64,000 nt of DNA from Lunularia cruciata (GCA_948567375.1 OX419757.1:42470001-42534000); one strand, 5' to 3'; shown: positions 21,081-34,481, numbered from the stretch's first letter. Program-made: numbers and translations. Notes: generated by a model not told the origin, from the letters alone.

Positions 21081-24000
21081 ATGAAGATCTCACCGAGAGA
21101 GTACGATAAGCTTGCCTTACATGTAGCAGGCAGTCTTGCTCAGAAACGCCTTGCTCGAGGACTTCGGCTGAACCATCCGGAAGCTGTTGCGCTTATAGCC
21201 TCTCAGGTATCAACTACTTTTAGAATCTCATAATAACACGAACCCAAACTATTCCGCCTTATCCAATGAAAAGAAACGTACAAGGCCGTTGTGCCCGAGT
21301 TTGATACGCTGTTTTGGTTTCGTTCACAGTTTGTGTCTTCAGCGCAATTAATTTACGTGTCTTACGGATACTCCGAGTCAATAAAAGTCAATCTCCGCGT
21401 TAAGATGGGCGAGCTAAACACCTATGTAGAGAAGAATAACCAATTCTGTATCTAATCTGAGTATATGGATCAACAGATTTTGGAATTTATCCGGGATGGT
21501 GAGAAGTCAGTGTCAGACTTGATGGAATTGGGTAAACACCTCCTTGGCAGGTAAGTCAAGAATATACACTGGCAATGGCATCTCAACTGAGAAGAATTCA
21601 ACTAGGGTTGGAGTCGATATTTTACTTTCCCTAGGCCAACTTTTGCTTTAGCTAAATTTTTCGTTCCAGATGAGAGGGTGCTTAAAGTCAAACTGAGTTT
21701 TCGGGCCAATTTCGAAACACAGGAGGGAATGAGTTCCTTTCATGGTTGCTAAAGGATTGAAGTCCAACGGCTTTGTAGTAATAATTTCGAGTCTCCTGCA
21801 GGCGACAAGTTTTACCTGCTGTTCCGCTACTTCTAGAGGATATCCAGGTTCGTGCTTCCTCAACACTGTTCCTAGGTTCAAAGGAGTGCCGTTTGGTCGT
21901 CCCGGATATGGATTTTCATCAGTATCTGACGAGAGTGAATTCTTACAAGGCTGTTATCAATTTTGTGATAAGAAAGGGCCTTCTCCTGTTCCACTGTAGG
22001 TTGAAGGAACATTTCGAGATGGCACTAAACTCGTCACCGTTTCTGATCTTTTCTGCGATGAAGACGGTGATCTTGAAATGGCTTTATATGGTTCATTCTT
22101 GCCAGGTGCGGTATTTCAATGGTAAATATGGAAAATCGTTGAGATGTCTCTAGCAGCGTGTTGCTATTTAAACGTTAGTATTTGATTGTCACGGTTCAGA
22201 TTCGCCGTCTTGTTGTGAGCAGTGCCAAGTCTCAGCAAATTCGTTTATCAATTTTCTACGGGGGAGCTGCCTTCAGCAGGCATACCGCTACTTGGAGAAG
22301 AGATCATAATAAACGCAAACCGGAAAGCCGTAAAAATTACCATCACGAATACTGCGGATCGTCCCATCCAGGTTCGTCTAGACGTTATTTGTGACTTCGT
22401 AATGTTGCTTGTTTACAGTTAGTGATAGTTTAATGGACTAGTGTACTGGAATCGCAGTCAAGTTTATCTGCCAACTCCAATCTCTGGCAGTCTCAAGATA
22501 AGTTTCTGTCGTCTCTTCTAAGTGTATATTTTGTGCTCCAAGACTGAGTGATAAAGGATCAAATGAGCTCTTGGAGGGTTTTCCCCTTCAGATACTGTGT
22601 TACCGTTTCTGTTCTTCTGAGACCCTCTTATGCTATTTCCAGATTGGCAGTCACTACCACTTTATCGAAACCAATCCTCTTCTAGTGTTTGACCGGGAGT
22701 TGGCCTATGGTAAACGACTTAATATCCTTGCAGGCACAGCTGTTCGCTTCGAGGTAAGGTGTCCGTAAGATCACTTTCTCGTGTTTCTGCGAAGCAGGTA
22801 CTAGCACCTTTATATTAGTATCTCTGTATGACAGAAGTATGTTCAGATTCTGCCAGGCTATAAATTTGAAGTTCGTCTAAGCTGATAGAAGGATACTACT
22901 TGCGAGATGACAGGAGAGCATCATCTGGTTACTTTCAGCCTGCATCTGTATGCGTTTGTTACAGAGATTGCATGTTACAATCAAGGAGTGTTCTTTTTGA
23001 TGGAACTTTCCAACCTTGGACTTAGGAACTCTTGCGTTTTACTTGACCATCCAACTTCTGACATGCTACCGCAGAATGATACCTGACATCTGGCTCCCCT
23101 AAACCTCGTCTATTTGCTGTGGATCAGGCAGGGGACTCATCTGAAAGAATTCTCGTTGAGATTGGTGGCAAGAAGAGAATCACTGGTGGCAACAATTTAG
23201 CTACTGGTCCGGTGGACGATACAAGGCTTCCTGAAATTTTACAGAGCATTATCGAGAGGAAGTTTGGTTACAAAAAGGATGAAAATGCAATGTACGGTCT
23301 TGACCCTTAAGACTGTTCAGACTCTGATTACTCCACCTCTTGTATTATGACTTTCTATGATGAATGAATCTGTTGAAGAAAACTCGTGTTATGGTCCAGT
23401 ACAAACTAATAAAGGCGTGATGTGCTGTTATTGGAGCGATTCTCTAATGCCTTCGTCTTGAGACCTACATTTACTTCTTTCATGTCGACAGTCATTATAC
23501 CGATTGGTCGGGGATTTCTGAAACACTTGTAGAGTTTACCTGCTCGTTCTATCTCAGTATAGGAATAATAGCATCTAATAGCATGGAAGTCTTTCTATAT
23601 TTTATAAATGATATGGAAACACTTTTCGTCATGGCAGCCAACTTCCGAGGCAGAATGGTAGTGTCAACTAATGGAAGTTAACCTTATCGTATGGGAAAGA
23701 ACTAAAACGTCTACATGGAGTTGTTGTACATGTTAACTGACTCGAGAAGAATTTCTCCTTTGTTCTGCAGTCATGGTATTACAGGTATTGATGCCGCTGT
23801 GACAACGACCGTGGATAGAGAGAAGTATATGAACACTTTCGGTCCTACTACCGGGGACAAAATACGGCTTGGTGACACTAGTCTGGAAGTAGAGGTGGAG
23901 TACGATCATGGCGTTTATGGAGATGAATGCAAGTTTGGTGGTGGAAAGGTCTTGAGAGAAGGCATGGGGCAAGCAAGCGGCTTCCTTTCAGCAGATGTGC

Positions 24001-27000
24001 TGGATGTTGTTATCGCCAATGCCCTAGTGATCGATTATAGTGGAATCTACAAAGCGGACATTGGTATAAAAGGAGGAAAAATAACTGGAATTGGGAAGGC
24101 AGGAAACCCTGATGTGATGGATGAGGTGACACCAGGTATGGTTTTTGGGGTAAGTAGTTCATCTACCCGAACTTTAAACTTCTATTTACGGAGTTCATGA
24201 CGGTGGCTATCTCCAACTTCTGCCATCGTATGAAGCCGCATAAGAAGCGCATTCTAGAGACAATCTTGATAGTTTGGATGGAGATAACACTTGCAAGTTG
24301 ACGACTTTAAAGGGTGGAAATACCAACCTAACTTTCTGTTTCCTGGGTTTCAACCTCTCTTGAAAGCCTGGAAGGTACGACCTAGTAGAGGCAGTTCACT
24401 TCTTTTAATTTTCTTTGAAGTACCTGTCATAACACGTGCAAGTTGACGACTTTAAAGGGTAGAAATATCAACCTAACTTTCATTTCCTGCCGTGTGCATA
24501 AAGGTGCGGATCTCTCTGTGAGGCAAAACTTAACAAGCTGTGAAAACGATTGTGTTGGGATTATCATTCTTGTGGATTCAGGATTAGGACATGATTGCTT
24601 GACGCTTGATTTAGGAAGCTAAGTCCGGTTCTGAAGTCCATGAAATATCAAGAAAGTTAGAGCTTTGACCACTTCTGTAAGCCTGAATTATTGCTCTTTC
24701 CAAGCAAAGCCTAAGTTTCTGCTTGGTGGTTTTGCCAGGTCAATACTGAAGCCATAGGTGGACAAGGGCTCATTGTGACCGCAGGTGGTATCGATAGTCA
24801 TATTCACTTCATTTGCCCACAACTTGCGGACGAAGCAATTGCCAGTGGTACGTGGATATATGCTTCAGAATAGATTTGAGGGGAAAAAGGAACTATTTGA
24901 CGAGCAGATCATTGTATCTGCTCCGTGTTGTAATCCTTGAAGAGAAAGGGAAAAGATGTTCTCTCATCTTCATTTAGCACTCTTTGGCACCCATAAAAGA
25001 CGCTGTACGAACGTACCCATGTGAGTGAAAATTTTAAAATCTCGTAAAAGATCAGTGAAGTCCGTGATGTCAGGGTTCAGTAGGAGAGTCCTGTCTATAG
25101 TTGCAATTATGGAATCTGTGAAAGTCAAGCATATGATAGTCGTAATGTATTATACTACCTTCATAAGGCGGTAAATTTCGAAGTTGGATGGTTGCGTTGT
25201 TTCATCTAGCCATATGTTTCTACCAGTACACGAGAGAGGTCTGACCTGTCTTCAGTAAGCACGTTTGTTTGGCGAAAGTGTCAAGGACAATCATCGTACT
25301 GTAGGTGCGTAGGAACTGAGAAGGAGGCTTTAGTTGAATGTAACCTTCTTTATTCTCACTAAGTCACGTTTGAACAACAATGTCTGTGATTCCATGAACT
25401 TCCAGGAGTGCTGACATCGAAATCGCTGGTTGTCAAACTTTTCTCGCATGCGGAGTTAAAACTAGTTCTTTATCTAAAAACCGAGTGGCTTGTGACCCGG
25501 TCACTTGACAGTGAATTCGAAATCTTCTTGCTGCTCCTTGTGACGGAGCGGCTGCAGTGTCAGTCTCTTCAGCAGGTAGAATTATTGTCTTGATCATCAC
25601 ATGCTATTGGCAGGTTTAACGACTTTGATTGGTGGAGGTACCGGACCAGCACATGGTACACTCGCAACAACGTGCACACCAGCTCCTGAGCAAATGTGCA
25701 CTATGTTGATCAGCACTGATCAAATACCTCTCAATTTTGGTTTCTCCGGCAAGGTTGCTCTCGAGCCGCATTCTTGATGAAAATTTTAGCACCGCTATAC
25801 TCTGTTTCCTTTCAGAACTGTCTTAGCTTCTCTATTGTAGTACTGTATATATGGTAGTAGTTCTTAGATGTGGAAGGCAATAGACAAGCTGTCTCGTTAA
25901 CTTTGTTGTTCTCACACCTCGCACTTCAGAGATTTACATGTGTATTTACTGTTGTAATGTATTATTCTTCTTACAAACCCTTTTGGCCAAGCAAAAACTT
26001 TTCTTTTCCATCAAATATAACCTCTAGTAATTGTAGTCTATGAAGGGTAGTACGAGGGTGAGAAGGATCTATCGCTATGGAGGTAGGACTTCGTGGGAGT
26101 GCGCAAATGCTATTGTATCTCTTTGATCTTAAGCACGTAAAGGAATACTCTGTTGATGATCTTTAGGGGAATACATCTGAACCTGAGGGCCTTGCTGATA
26201 TCATCGAAGCAGGAGCTATTTGTTTGAAACTTCACGAGGACTGGGGTAGCACACCTGCAGCAATTGACAACTGCCTTAAAGTAGCTGATCAATTCGATAT
26301 TCAGGTGCTTGATTTGATATGTTGCCTGTACCGTCTACTATTTAATCAAAGATGATAATAGGTGAACCATGTTAATGTACTCTGCCATTGTGAATGATCA
26401 CGTGGAGGCACAATGTTGATGCAAAGTATAGCTGCAGCTGTCTATATGAGGATCAAATACTCGCTGTAAGTAGCTGTTGGCTTGAAAGGATTTGCCATTC
26501 AATTTTCAGTGTATCTAAAGAGATCAATGCTGCTGGCGTCATTATGCAAACTGAAACTGGACCAAGATGAGATTCTGAAGATCATCGTCGGCTTACATCT
26601 TTCGTGTCACATGTACAGGTTACGATCCACACAGACACTTTGAACGAGTCGGGTTGTGTTGAAGATACAATTAAGATTATCGGTGATCGCTGCATCCACA
26701 CATACCACAGGTGCGATTAGAAGTTCTTACATGTCCCTGAAACGGTGTCTATTATTACGCCTTATTCTAAGGCACAGATCCTGGAAGTAAGAAACTGGCA
26801 TGTGACATTCTCTGAATGACATTAGGGTAATGTCAAATATCCATGCTTACGCCTTCATAGATAGTCGCTGATTTCTGTTAGCCAAACTGGAGGGAATAGA
26901 TTGGACGATACAGCTCCTTTGACAAAATTTTCTCTAGAGACACATACTAATGCATATCCTTAAGGCCAGCACTGATACTCTTCTGCTGCCTTGATAGTAG

Positions 27001-29067
27001 CTATTACGGATATTAAAATCTGCTCATTTTCTGGTTTCTTATCGTCATGCCTATTATTCATGAGGACAACTGCACGGACCCGCTGTAGTTTTGGATGACT
27101 ACTGTACCGGGGTCCCCTTAAACTTGTGAAAAATAATCTGATAGATAAACAAGTCTTGAGATAGTGGAAGAATTATGGCCCATATGGCTCAAGAGGCCAA
27201 CTGTTTCATAGTTTCTCGTATGAGCTCTCGTCGTTGCTGCTGGACTCAGGAATGTCAACTGTCATTATTTTCTCATTTCCACTACTTATTTTTTATATCC
27301 AGTGAAGGAGCTGGAGGTGGTCATGCACCAGATATCCTCAAAGTGTGTGGACTACCAAATGTTTTGCCATCATCGACTAACCCTACAAGGCCGTATACTG
27401 TCAACACGGTTGATGAACATCGTGACATGCTGGTCAGTTGTTATGAAAGTGCTTAAGAAACCTTGATATCTATAAGTGGTGGATCTATAGTTCTTCCTCC
27501 TTAGAAACTAGGAATGCATATTTTGGACTTGCTTACTTCATTATATTCATTTATCCAAGTTTTACTTATTATGTTCGTAAATACAGATGGTTGCTCATCA
27601 TCTTGACAAAAGTCTTCCTGAAGATATCAAATTTGCTGAGTCTCGTATCCGTGCCCAAACTATTGCTGCGGAAGACGTTCTACATGACATGGGGGCAATC
27701 AGCATGATGTCATCTGATTCTCAAGCGATGGGCAGAGTTGGAGAGGTTTTACCTTTAATTCTACATGACGCTTGGATGCCTAGCCCTGCTCTTTGATTCT
27801 TCTGAAATGTTCTAGTGGAATACCGCGTGAGTGATATTACATCCGGCTATTAGAGCTCACGGGTTCGTGTTGTTTACTTGTTGAGATTTGCATGAGAAGA
27901 TTGGTCATGGAGAAACGAAATCTGTACTCTCTTCATTTGGTATTCCCTGACAATCATTGCCTATAGCATATCATATAGCTAATCTAGCACGCATCTGCAG
28001 GTTATTACTCGCACTTGGCAGACTGCACACAAGATGAAAACAGAGAGGAAGCAGCTACCCGAAGCAGTCGGAGACCCGAACGACAATTTTCGAGTCAAAA
28101 GATATATTGCAAAATATACCATCAACCCTGCCATAGCGCATGGTATTTCACATCTAGTTGGCTCTGTTGAGGTATACTCGTACTCCCACGTCAGCAATCC
28201 GAGTCTCGTAGCTACTTCAGTTTTCCGTTAGACTGGTCGAGACGTCCTCCATTTGCTGGCTGCGTTGTGATCCACAGTGAGATATACGGACGAGGGTCCA
28301 TATGCTATACATCGCCGACAAATAGTAAATCGTAGAACACCTAAGTAGAACACCTAAATTGACAAGAACTTTCTGGCTTGCAAAACCTGTTAGGTTGGGA
28401 AGTTGGCAGATTTGGTGTTGTGGAGGCCTGAATTTTTTGGAGCAAAACCTGAATTGGTCATCAAGGGGGGCACAATTGCCTGGGCTCAAATGGGAGATGT
28501 CAATGGGAGTATCCCGACTCCTCAACCAGTGCGGTCCTTACCCTCTTTCCTTCCTTTAAGAGATGGATTTTGCTGAGCGCTAATCGCATTTCATGACTAT
28601 GGAACCTGTTTAGTACAAAGACATAAACCTTCAGCTGTCCCTACAGGTATTCATGAAGCCCATGTTCGGTGCAACTGGGAAGGCTGGGAGTCTACATTCT
28701 TTCGCCTTTGTGAGCAAGGTATGTGCAAGTGACAGGTGTATGTCGTCCTTGATCTGGTCGATTATCTGGTATGGATAGACGCAGGTTTTAAGTTGGTTCC
28801 CTACCTTACAGTAATGTTGTGATGCCTCTTTGGTGGTTTCTGCAGGCGGCTGTACAAGCAGGCGTGAAAGAAAAATTAAATCTAAAAAAGAAAGTTGAAG
28901 CAGTTAAGGATATTCGTCACCTTCGGAAAACCGACATGAAGTTGAATTATGCCACCCCCGTCATTGATGTTGATCCCACATCGTTCATAACCAAAGCTGA
29001 TGGAGTTGTATTGACTTCGGTTGCTGCAGAAAGCCTTCCATTAGGTCAAAATTATTTTCTCTTTTAA
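21081..29067 (+). CDS. URE: Urease (single-chain plant type), 18 exons, 818 aa
   Basis: Ni-dependent amidohydrolase converting urea to ammonia and carbamate in the plant cytosol. Exons: 21081-21206, 21477-21550, 21802-21847, 22000-22105, 22280-22371, 22643-22753, 23128-23296, 23785-24149, 24739-24847, 25614-25753, 26167-26304, 26619-26710, 27303-27432, 27587-27745, 28001-28171, 28394-28528, 28647-28718, 28846-29067. All junctions are GT-AG and the frame stays open throughout. N-terminal gamma- and beta-like regions (exons 1-7) precede the alpha-like catalytic part ([13 protein letters not shown]). Ni ligands: H384 and H386 (IDSHIH), K467 (carbamylated Lys, LKLHEDW), H496 (IHTDTLNE), H522 ([11 protein letters not shown]), D610 (SSDSQ). 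H570 and R586 are present. The flap Cys (jack bean Cys592) is Ala569. The C terminus NYFLF is typical. Plant ureases are about 840 aa; the shortfall is in the exon 7/8 linker, where the donor choice is least certain. The start ([14 protein letters not shown]) matches the family. Confidence 0.93.
24286..24489 (+). repeat. Direct repeat pair inside urease intron 8
   Basis: About 60 bp around GCAAGTTGACGACTTTAAAG at 24286-24345 recurs at 24431-24489 with a few differences. The 145-bp offset suggests a local duplication. It does not touch the splice sites. Confidence 0.6.
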
Positions 29068-29467
29068 TTAGCAATCTATTCGCTAGTCAATTCTTCAGGA
29101 CATCGTCATAGACCAACCACACAAGCTAATATACCTGCAACAAGCAGTCGTTATATAGTCCTCTTATGCAAACCGATCCAATTAGGTTAGGTAGTTCTAG
29201 AAGAAGATATCAAAGTTCACTCCGTACGGTTAGATAGTGACATTGCCGTGCCTGTAGTAATTTTGCTGGTTCGGAAGAGCTAGCACTGTGCTTTAGTCCC
29301 TAGACGATTACTTGGTCCCAGCCGCGTGAAAGAGTTAGTGCGCAGTTTCTTGCTGAGCTCTGGGTGGATCAAACCTGAACCTGCTGGACTCAAGAACCTG
29401 TTGGTGCTACTCTAAAGAAGAGGCTGTTATAAATTAGGTTATAATCAGGGTTAGGGGGCCTAGAGTC

Positions 29468-31782
29468 ATGGCTACAAATTCTGGCCCTAGAAGGTTGATG
29501 GATCTACTACTATGTGAGCATTTCTTGGAAACAAAGTTCACCGGCTCTCTTAAAGTGGAGCGTGTCTTAGGCAAATCTACTGCAACACGTTCCTACGCTA
29601 CCTATCCCCTACAGTTTATGATTCCCAAAAAGGTGATGTTCTCACTCTTGTTAATTATTTTCAGAAGCAACTTGAAAGGATAAATGGATAGGAGCCGCTT
29701 TACCAATAATTGGTCCACCCCTCTCCATATCTGATCAGATTTGTATGGATTGCAGGCAATTCCATCTACTGTGGATGCGGTCGTTGTCTTTTCGCTCACA
29801 TTTGGTGGTGGCCTTGTGTCGGTAAGGCCTTCACCACAGACTCAGATACTAAATTTGAATTGTGTTTTCTTATGGAGAAAGGCGTTCAAATTTACGTTGT
29901 TCTTTTTCCTTGTTGCAAGTGTACGTTGTGATTATTTGGATTTGCTAACAGGGTGATTGCATCACTATTGAGTTGGATGTTCGTGCCGACTGTACGATGA
30001 GCCTCCTGACTCAAGGTTACACAAATGTGAGTGCTGTGTGAATGTCTGTTAACGGACATTATCATTTTTCTACTAGTTGCAAATAGTTTCTTAGAATTTA
30101 AACCTCGGATACTTACCAAATTTGGTACTATAGAAATGCACTTATTCTTGGTGTTATCAACAGATTTACAAGTCTGTCGAAGGGAAAATTTCACGTCAGA
30201 TGCTGAAGGTACATACTTACATGTACAGTTCTGGTTCTGTCCTTTCTTGTTACCTTACTGCTCATTGGGGACTGCTTGGATAGAAAACATACCCAGTTGA
30301 CATCATCAGCAAGCTATTCACGGCTTACGTACATGAAATGAAAGTCCTATGAAGTTTGCATGTTTTTGCATTCTGTCCTTTGATAAATATGTTCCCTATT
30401 TAAGTATGCGTGTGTTTGTTGCCTCAGTGTTCAGTCGCAAGTGGCGGGTTTCTGGCCCTCTTGCCAGATGCTATAGTATGCTTTTCAACAGCTAGGTACT
30501 CACAAGTACAAAGCTTCGATCTGGCACCGGATGCCAATCTGGTCCTTGTTGACTGGTTGACCAGCGGACGAATAGCACGTGGTGAAATTTGGGATTTCGA
30601 TTTGTTCAAGAGTACCAATCACATATACATTCAAGGGGACAAACCATTGCTTTTGGACTCGGTTAGTCCCTATGTGATGTCGACTACCACCGAGTTTTTG
30701 ACTTTGTGCTGACACTCCTTCGAGTTGTTTGACTGTGAAGGAAAGACGTAACTTTTACTTTGGAATCTTCCCTGCATGGCAGGTTTGTCTTGAGAAGGGT
30801 GTTGGCCCGTCCATCTTGGAACGTATGGGAGATTACCATGTGATTGCCTTGATAGTAATATATGGGTGAGAGAGTTTGACCTTTTGACCACAGTCGTTCA
30901 GAACGCAATCTGTGCAGGACGGGGAAACCCCTCTATTTACGAATCATATCCGATAAGACCACGCCTTGCGGTCGTTGGAATTAAAATTGCAGTTTTGTAC
31001 CGTCTATAACTATTTACTTATCTCATATAGGTGTTAATTATCGTCCTTTCTTTCTAACTTTGTGAGCTGATATTCAAGCACTACGGAATAGAAACGAAGG
31101 TTTTTACCCGTGTATGCATTGCAAGCATCGTTTCACTTAGACACTGTCTCTACTGAATGCGATATAGTTTGATGATTTTTGGTACAAACGTGATGAGCTT
31201 CAACTTACATTAAGACATGTGGATTTGCAGGCCTCGTTTAGCTGAGCTTCGCCGACTTGTTCGGTTAAATGTTGGGAACCTAGCTAATGTGGCTCTGAAT
31301 TCTACACGTGTTTCAAAATCGTCCACAGGAGATCAAAAGCGCGCACAGTGGTCAAAGCAGACTCCTTCATTACCTACTCTCTTTACGTCATGTAGTAATA
31401 TCGGTGTACTGGTATGCCTATTTCTGAACATGCCATTTACTTTCGAATAGAGAGAATGACGAAGGCTTGACATGTTTATTTATCCAGCAGCTTGTATGCA
31501 AGATGGCTCGCGCTTGATGAAGTTTCTGATTTCAGGCCTGGGCCGCTAGTGTGGTGGTTCCGCGTAGCTACACCAGTTCAGAACTTAGGGTGCCATTTAC
31601 TTTAGCATTTGGTGTCCAATGCCAAATTCCACATCATGCCTCATAACTTTTTCACCTTTCAGGATGAAGGTTTGGTGGTCCGTGTTGCATCCACGAGCAC
31701 GATTCTCCTGTATCGATTTTTGAGAGAGCAATTGGCTCCTTTACGACCTATGATAGGCATGCTACCGTATGCCGATAGATAG
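29468..31782 (+). CDS. URED: Urease accessory protein UreD, 8 exons, 322 aa
   Basis: UreD binds apo-urease and, with UreF and the GTPase UreG, forms the complex that delivers Ni and CO2 to the active site. Exons: 29468-29632, 29756-29821, 29952-30026, 30164-30208, 30428-30661, 30783-30865, 31231-31411, 31663-31782. All are GT-AG and in frame. Family hallmarks in order: YPLQFMIPKK; VVVFSLTFGGGLVSGD (UreD core); LLTQGYTNIYKS (the T[TQ].[SY]TK..K region); LLPDAIVCFSTARYSQ (the P[DH]P..[CP]F..[AS]RY motif); LVLVDWLTSGRIARGE (DW...GR...GE); and a C-terminal REQLAPLRPMIGMLPYA. The protein starts about 30 aa before the conserved region (MATNSGPRRLMDLLLCEHF), perhaps a short extension. It lies about 400 bp after the urease stop on the same strand. 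No gene for UreF or UreG was recognised nearby. Confidence 0.93.
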
Positions 31783-34380
31783 CCACAATGTATTCTGTTC
31801 TGTTCAGAATAAGTATTGTATCAGTAGCAGACTTGTGTGGCACAAGGATTAATTGGATTCTTAAACTGCGTTAGTCGTGGACTCTCATGAAGTAACGGAG
31901 TCTGCGCAAGCATGCTTATAGATTAGGATTTTTGTGTATCGTTGTGTGAGTGACTCCCTTGAAGGCTAGAGCTGTCATATGTAGGCTTTTGCCCATCTTC
32001 AAGAAGAGAACGATTTCTCATTCTGGAGATTCTCCATCGCATCTCCATACTTTATTCTCACTTAGGAAATTATGTATATAAAACCTTTGTGATTATAACA
32101 ACAATTTCATTTGGTGATTAAAACTTGCGGATTCCGACTGATAACTACTGTGATTTTCATCTGGTTAATATTATTACTAGACTCTCGACTCGTTAAGAAG
32201 AGCCATGGTCATACTGGAGATGTTCCTTGTGGCTTCGTCATCTACTGGTTGTACACAATGTCGTGAAGAGTTTGTTTCTTTCGTTTAGTCGAGGTTTTCC
32301 GACCGATAAATGTGGTAGCCAAATCATTAGGGGAAGCTGGTATGATATGTTCTGTCCCCCTGGATCTGACCCTTTTGGGTCGAGCTCACAGCACGAAAGC
32401 AGGGACCGAGGAGTTATAATGTCTGGTCGCCTCTATTCACACCTAGTTTCTAAGTTTCTCGACCTGCATTCAGATACAGCGATGGAAGAACGGAGTCGGT
32501 CTTGGTACTCTCAGCTTTTATGGACTGTAGATACATGACAAGTTTCAGGACTCAATCTTTCCACTATGATCAAGTGCTTACTCCCACGAAGCAGGGGTAC
32601 ACACCTAATCCATGTCCTCACTGAAATTCTTAGCCATCTTTTAAGTTTCGAAACTTCTTATATATAGAGCGTGCACATGTGCAGGAGCTTAAGAGCGCAC
32701 ACGCATTATGAATACAGAAGACAAGTTCTGAAACGCAAACGCAGTGGATGAGGTCAGCTAATTGCTTCTCCGTAATCTTTATAATATGCAGCATGTATGC
32801 AGCTATCGTTCTTAGCAGATGGCACTCTTAAATTTCATTACACACAATAATGTTTGTGGAACATCCCGTCCGGGGAAAATGTTTTAGCACTGACCCCTGC
32901 TCTTGCTTAATTGTCCAAGTCCCTTCTTGTCATTGATCTGTCCACTTTTCCTTGAACTTTAAGAAAGTTGAGGATCTGCGTATCTCACTTTAAGGACCTC
33001 CAAGTACTTCTTTCCAACCTTACAAGCTGTGAAATGATGCTGTCTTCGTGTTCCTTGAGATAAAAAGTTTCATACATGAGGTTTACCAGTGACCTGCTCG
33101 CCTAGTGCTGGGGAAGGATGGGCACAACCGTTCATTCTTCCTTCAGCACGATCTATAGGTTACCTGTAACATTCTTCTTTTCTACAGGCAACCTTTAGCC
33201 CACCTTGTTCTGTCGAAAGCTTCGCTAGGTTTGAAGAGCTGGAAGCTGAGGGACTACTTACCTTTTGGAAAGATACGTCTAACAAGACAAGTGCGACGAC
33301 CTCTACACACAGCAGTTAGTACATCCGAAATGATATATGCCTGAATAGACCACTCTTTTGTTCTCTTTTGGTGGGAAATCGATGTACTTCGCGCGTAAAA
33401 GGAAAAAGAACAGATGCAATATAGCTCGTGACTGGAAGCAGCGTGGCCATTGCATTTCTTCCAACCATGCAAACAAATTCGTACGGCAAGAGAGCTTCTT
33501 GAATCTCACACGATCTCAAATGGTAAAACAAACCATCTTACCCTCTCCTTTTCTATTTAAATTTCAATTTTCTTTGTATACTTCCCTGCCCATGTCGTTG
33601 TCCTAGATAAAACGGAAACTAAACATTTCTAATGAAATTTCCTCAGCGAATAAATAGTCCTCTGGTTCATGAACCTTTGAAAAATTTCGAAGAAAATTAT
33701 CCAAAAAAGCTAACATGTGATAATGGGAATGTGATAAGTAAAAAGGTATTTAGAGAAAAGAGGCCCTTACACGAACGCACACAATGTATATGTGGACCTT
33801 GAAGGATTAAAAGTCGTTGATTGTAATTACTCGTAAACTGGAATGGGGGTCTCAATTGTGTATATTACCGGGATGGCTATGGGTGGAGGGCCGATTTCGT
33901 AAAACCATTCACAGGAGTTTCCAGGAAAGTTAGAGCTAAGTGCAATTAAGTTAGAAACCCCAACATCTACGACTACCGAGAAAGTTGCCATGTCTAGAAG
34001 TCACCGATACACATTTTACGGATAGCCCGTTCAACTTGTTATGGAATCGTTGGGGTCCTCCAGAAAGCCCAACGAAACCCTCTAGTGTGTGTGCATCTTT
34101 GCAGAAGAGAGTTTGAAGAGTTGAAAGACAACGTATGTCCGTGTCTACTCAAACAATACAATATCATCTCAAACAATACCATGTCCATTCACGTTCCACT
34201 TCGTTTCGAAAAGAATGGCGACCGAGTGCCACCACCCCTGCCCACTCATTACGCGGAATCCGCAAAAAGAGGTGGATTTCATATGGAAGCTTCCGTCGAT
34301 CAAAACACCATGTCCAGAACGAATGTGTATTCCAGCTTGTCGAGATTGTGCACCCTGTAAAGGCAAGCTAGCAAGAAAGG
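31783..34380. other. Downstream of UreD; no supported gene
   Basis: The first few hundred bases probably include the UreD 3' UTR. An open segment after a good acceptor (TTCTTCTTTTCTACAG) near 33188 encodes ATFSPPCSVESFARFEELEA and FWKDTSNKTS to a stop near 33319. I found no partner exon and no family. Confidence 0.35.
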
Positions 34381-34415
34381 TACCAACGTAAAGGTACCCA
34401 CGGACACGTTGGATG

Positions 34416-34424
34416 TATAAATAG
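34416..34424 (+). promoter_or_regulatory. Candidate core promoter (TATA box)
   Basis: TATAAATAG follows GGACACGTTGGATG, 58 bp before an ATG (34482) that opens a small frame. This is the best-formed TATA box in the gene island outside retroelements. Confidence 0.35.
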
Positions 34425-34481
34425 GGTGCATCACCTAGGACGACCCCACGTAAAGACAAACAAACAGAAAACGCCCTTCAG

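Noticed and set aside
21081-31782. Bacterial contamination as the source of the urease genes
   Set aside because: Both genes have many GT-AG introns, the urease is the fused plant-type single chain, and the flanks are plant retrotransposons.
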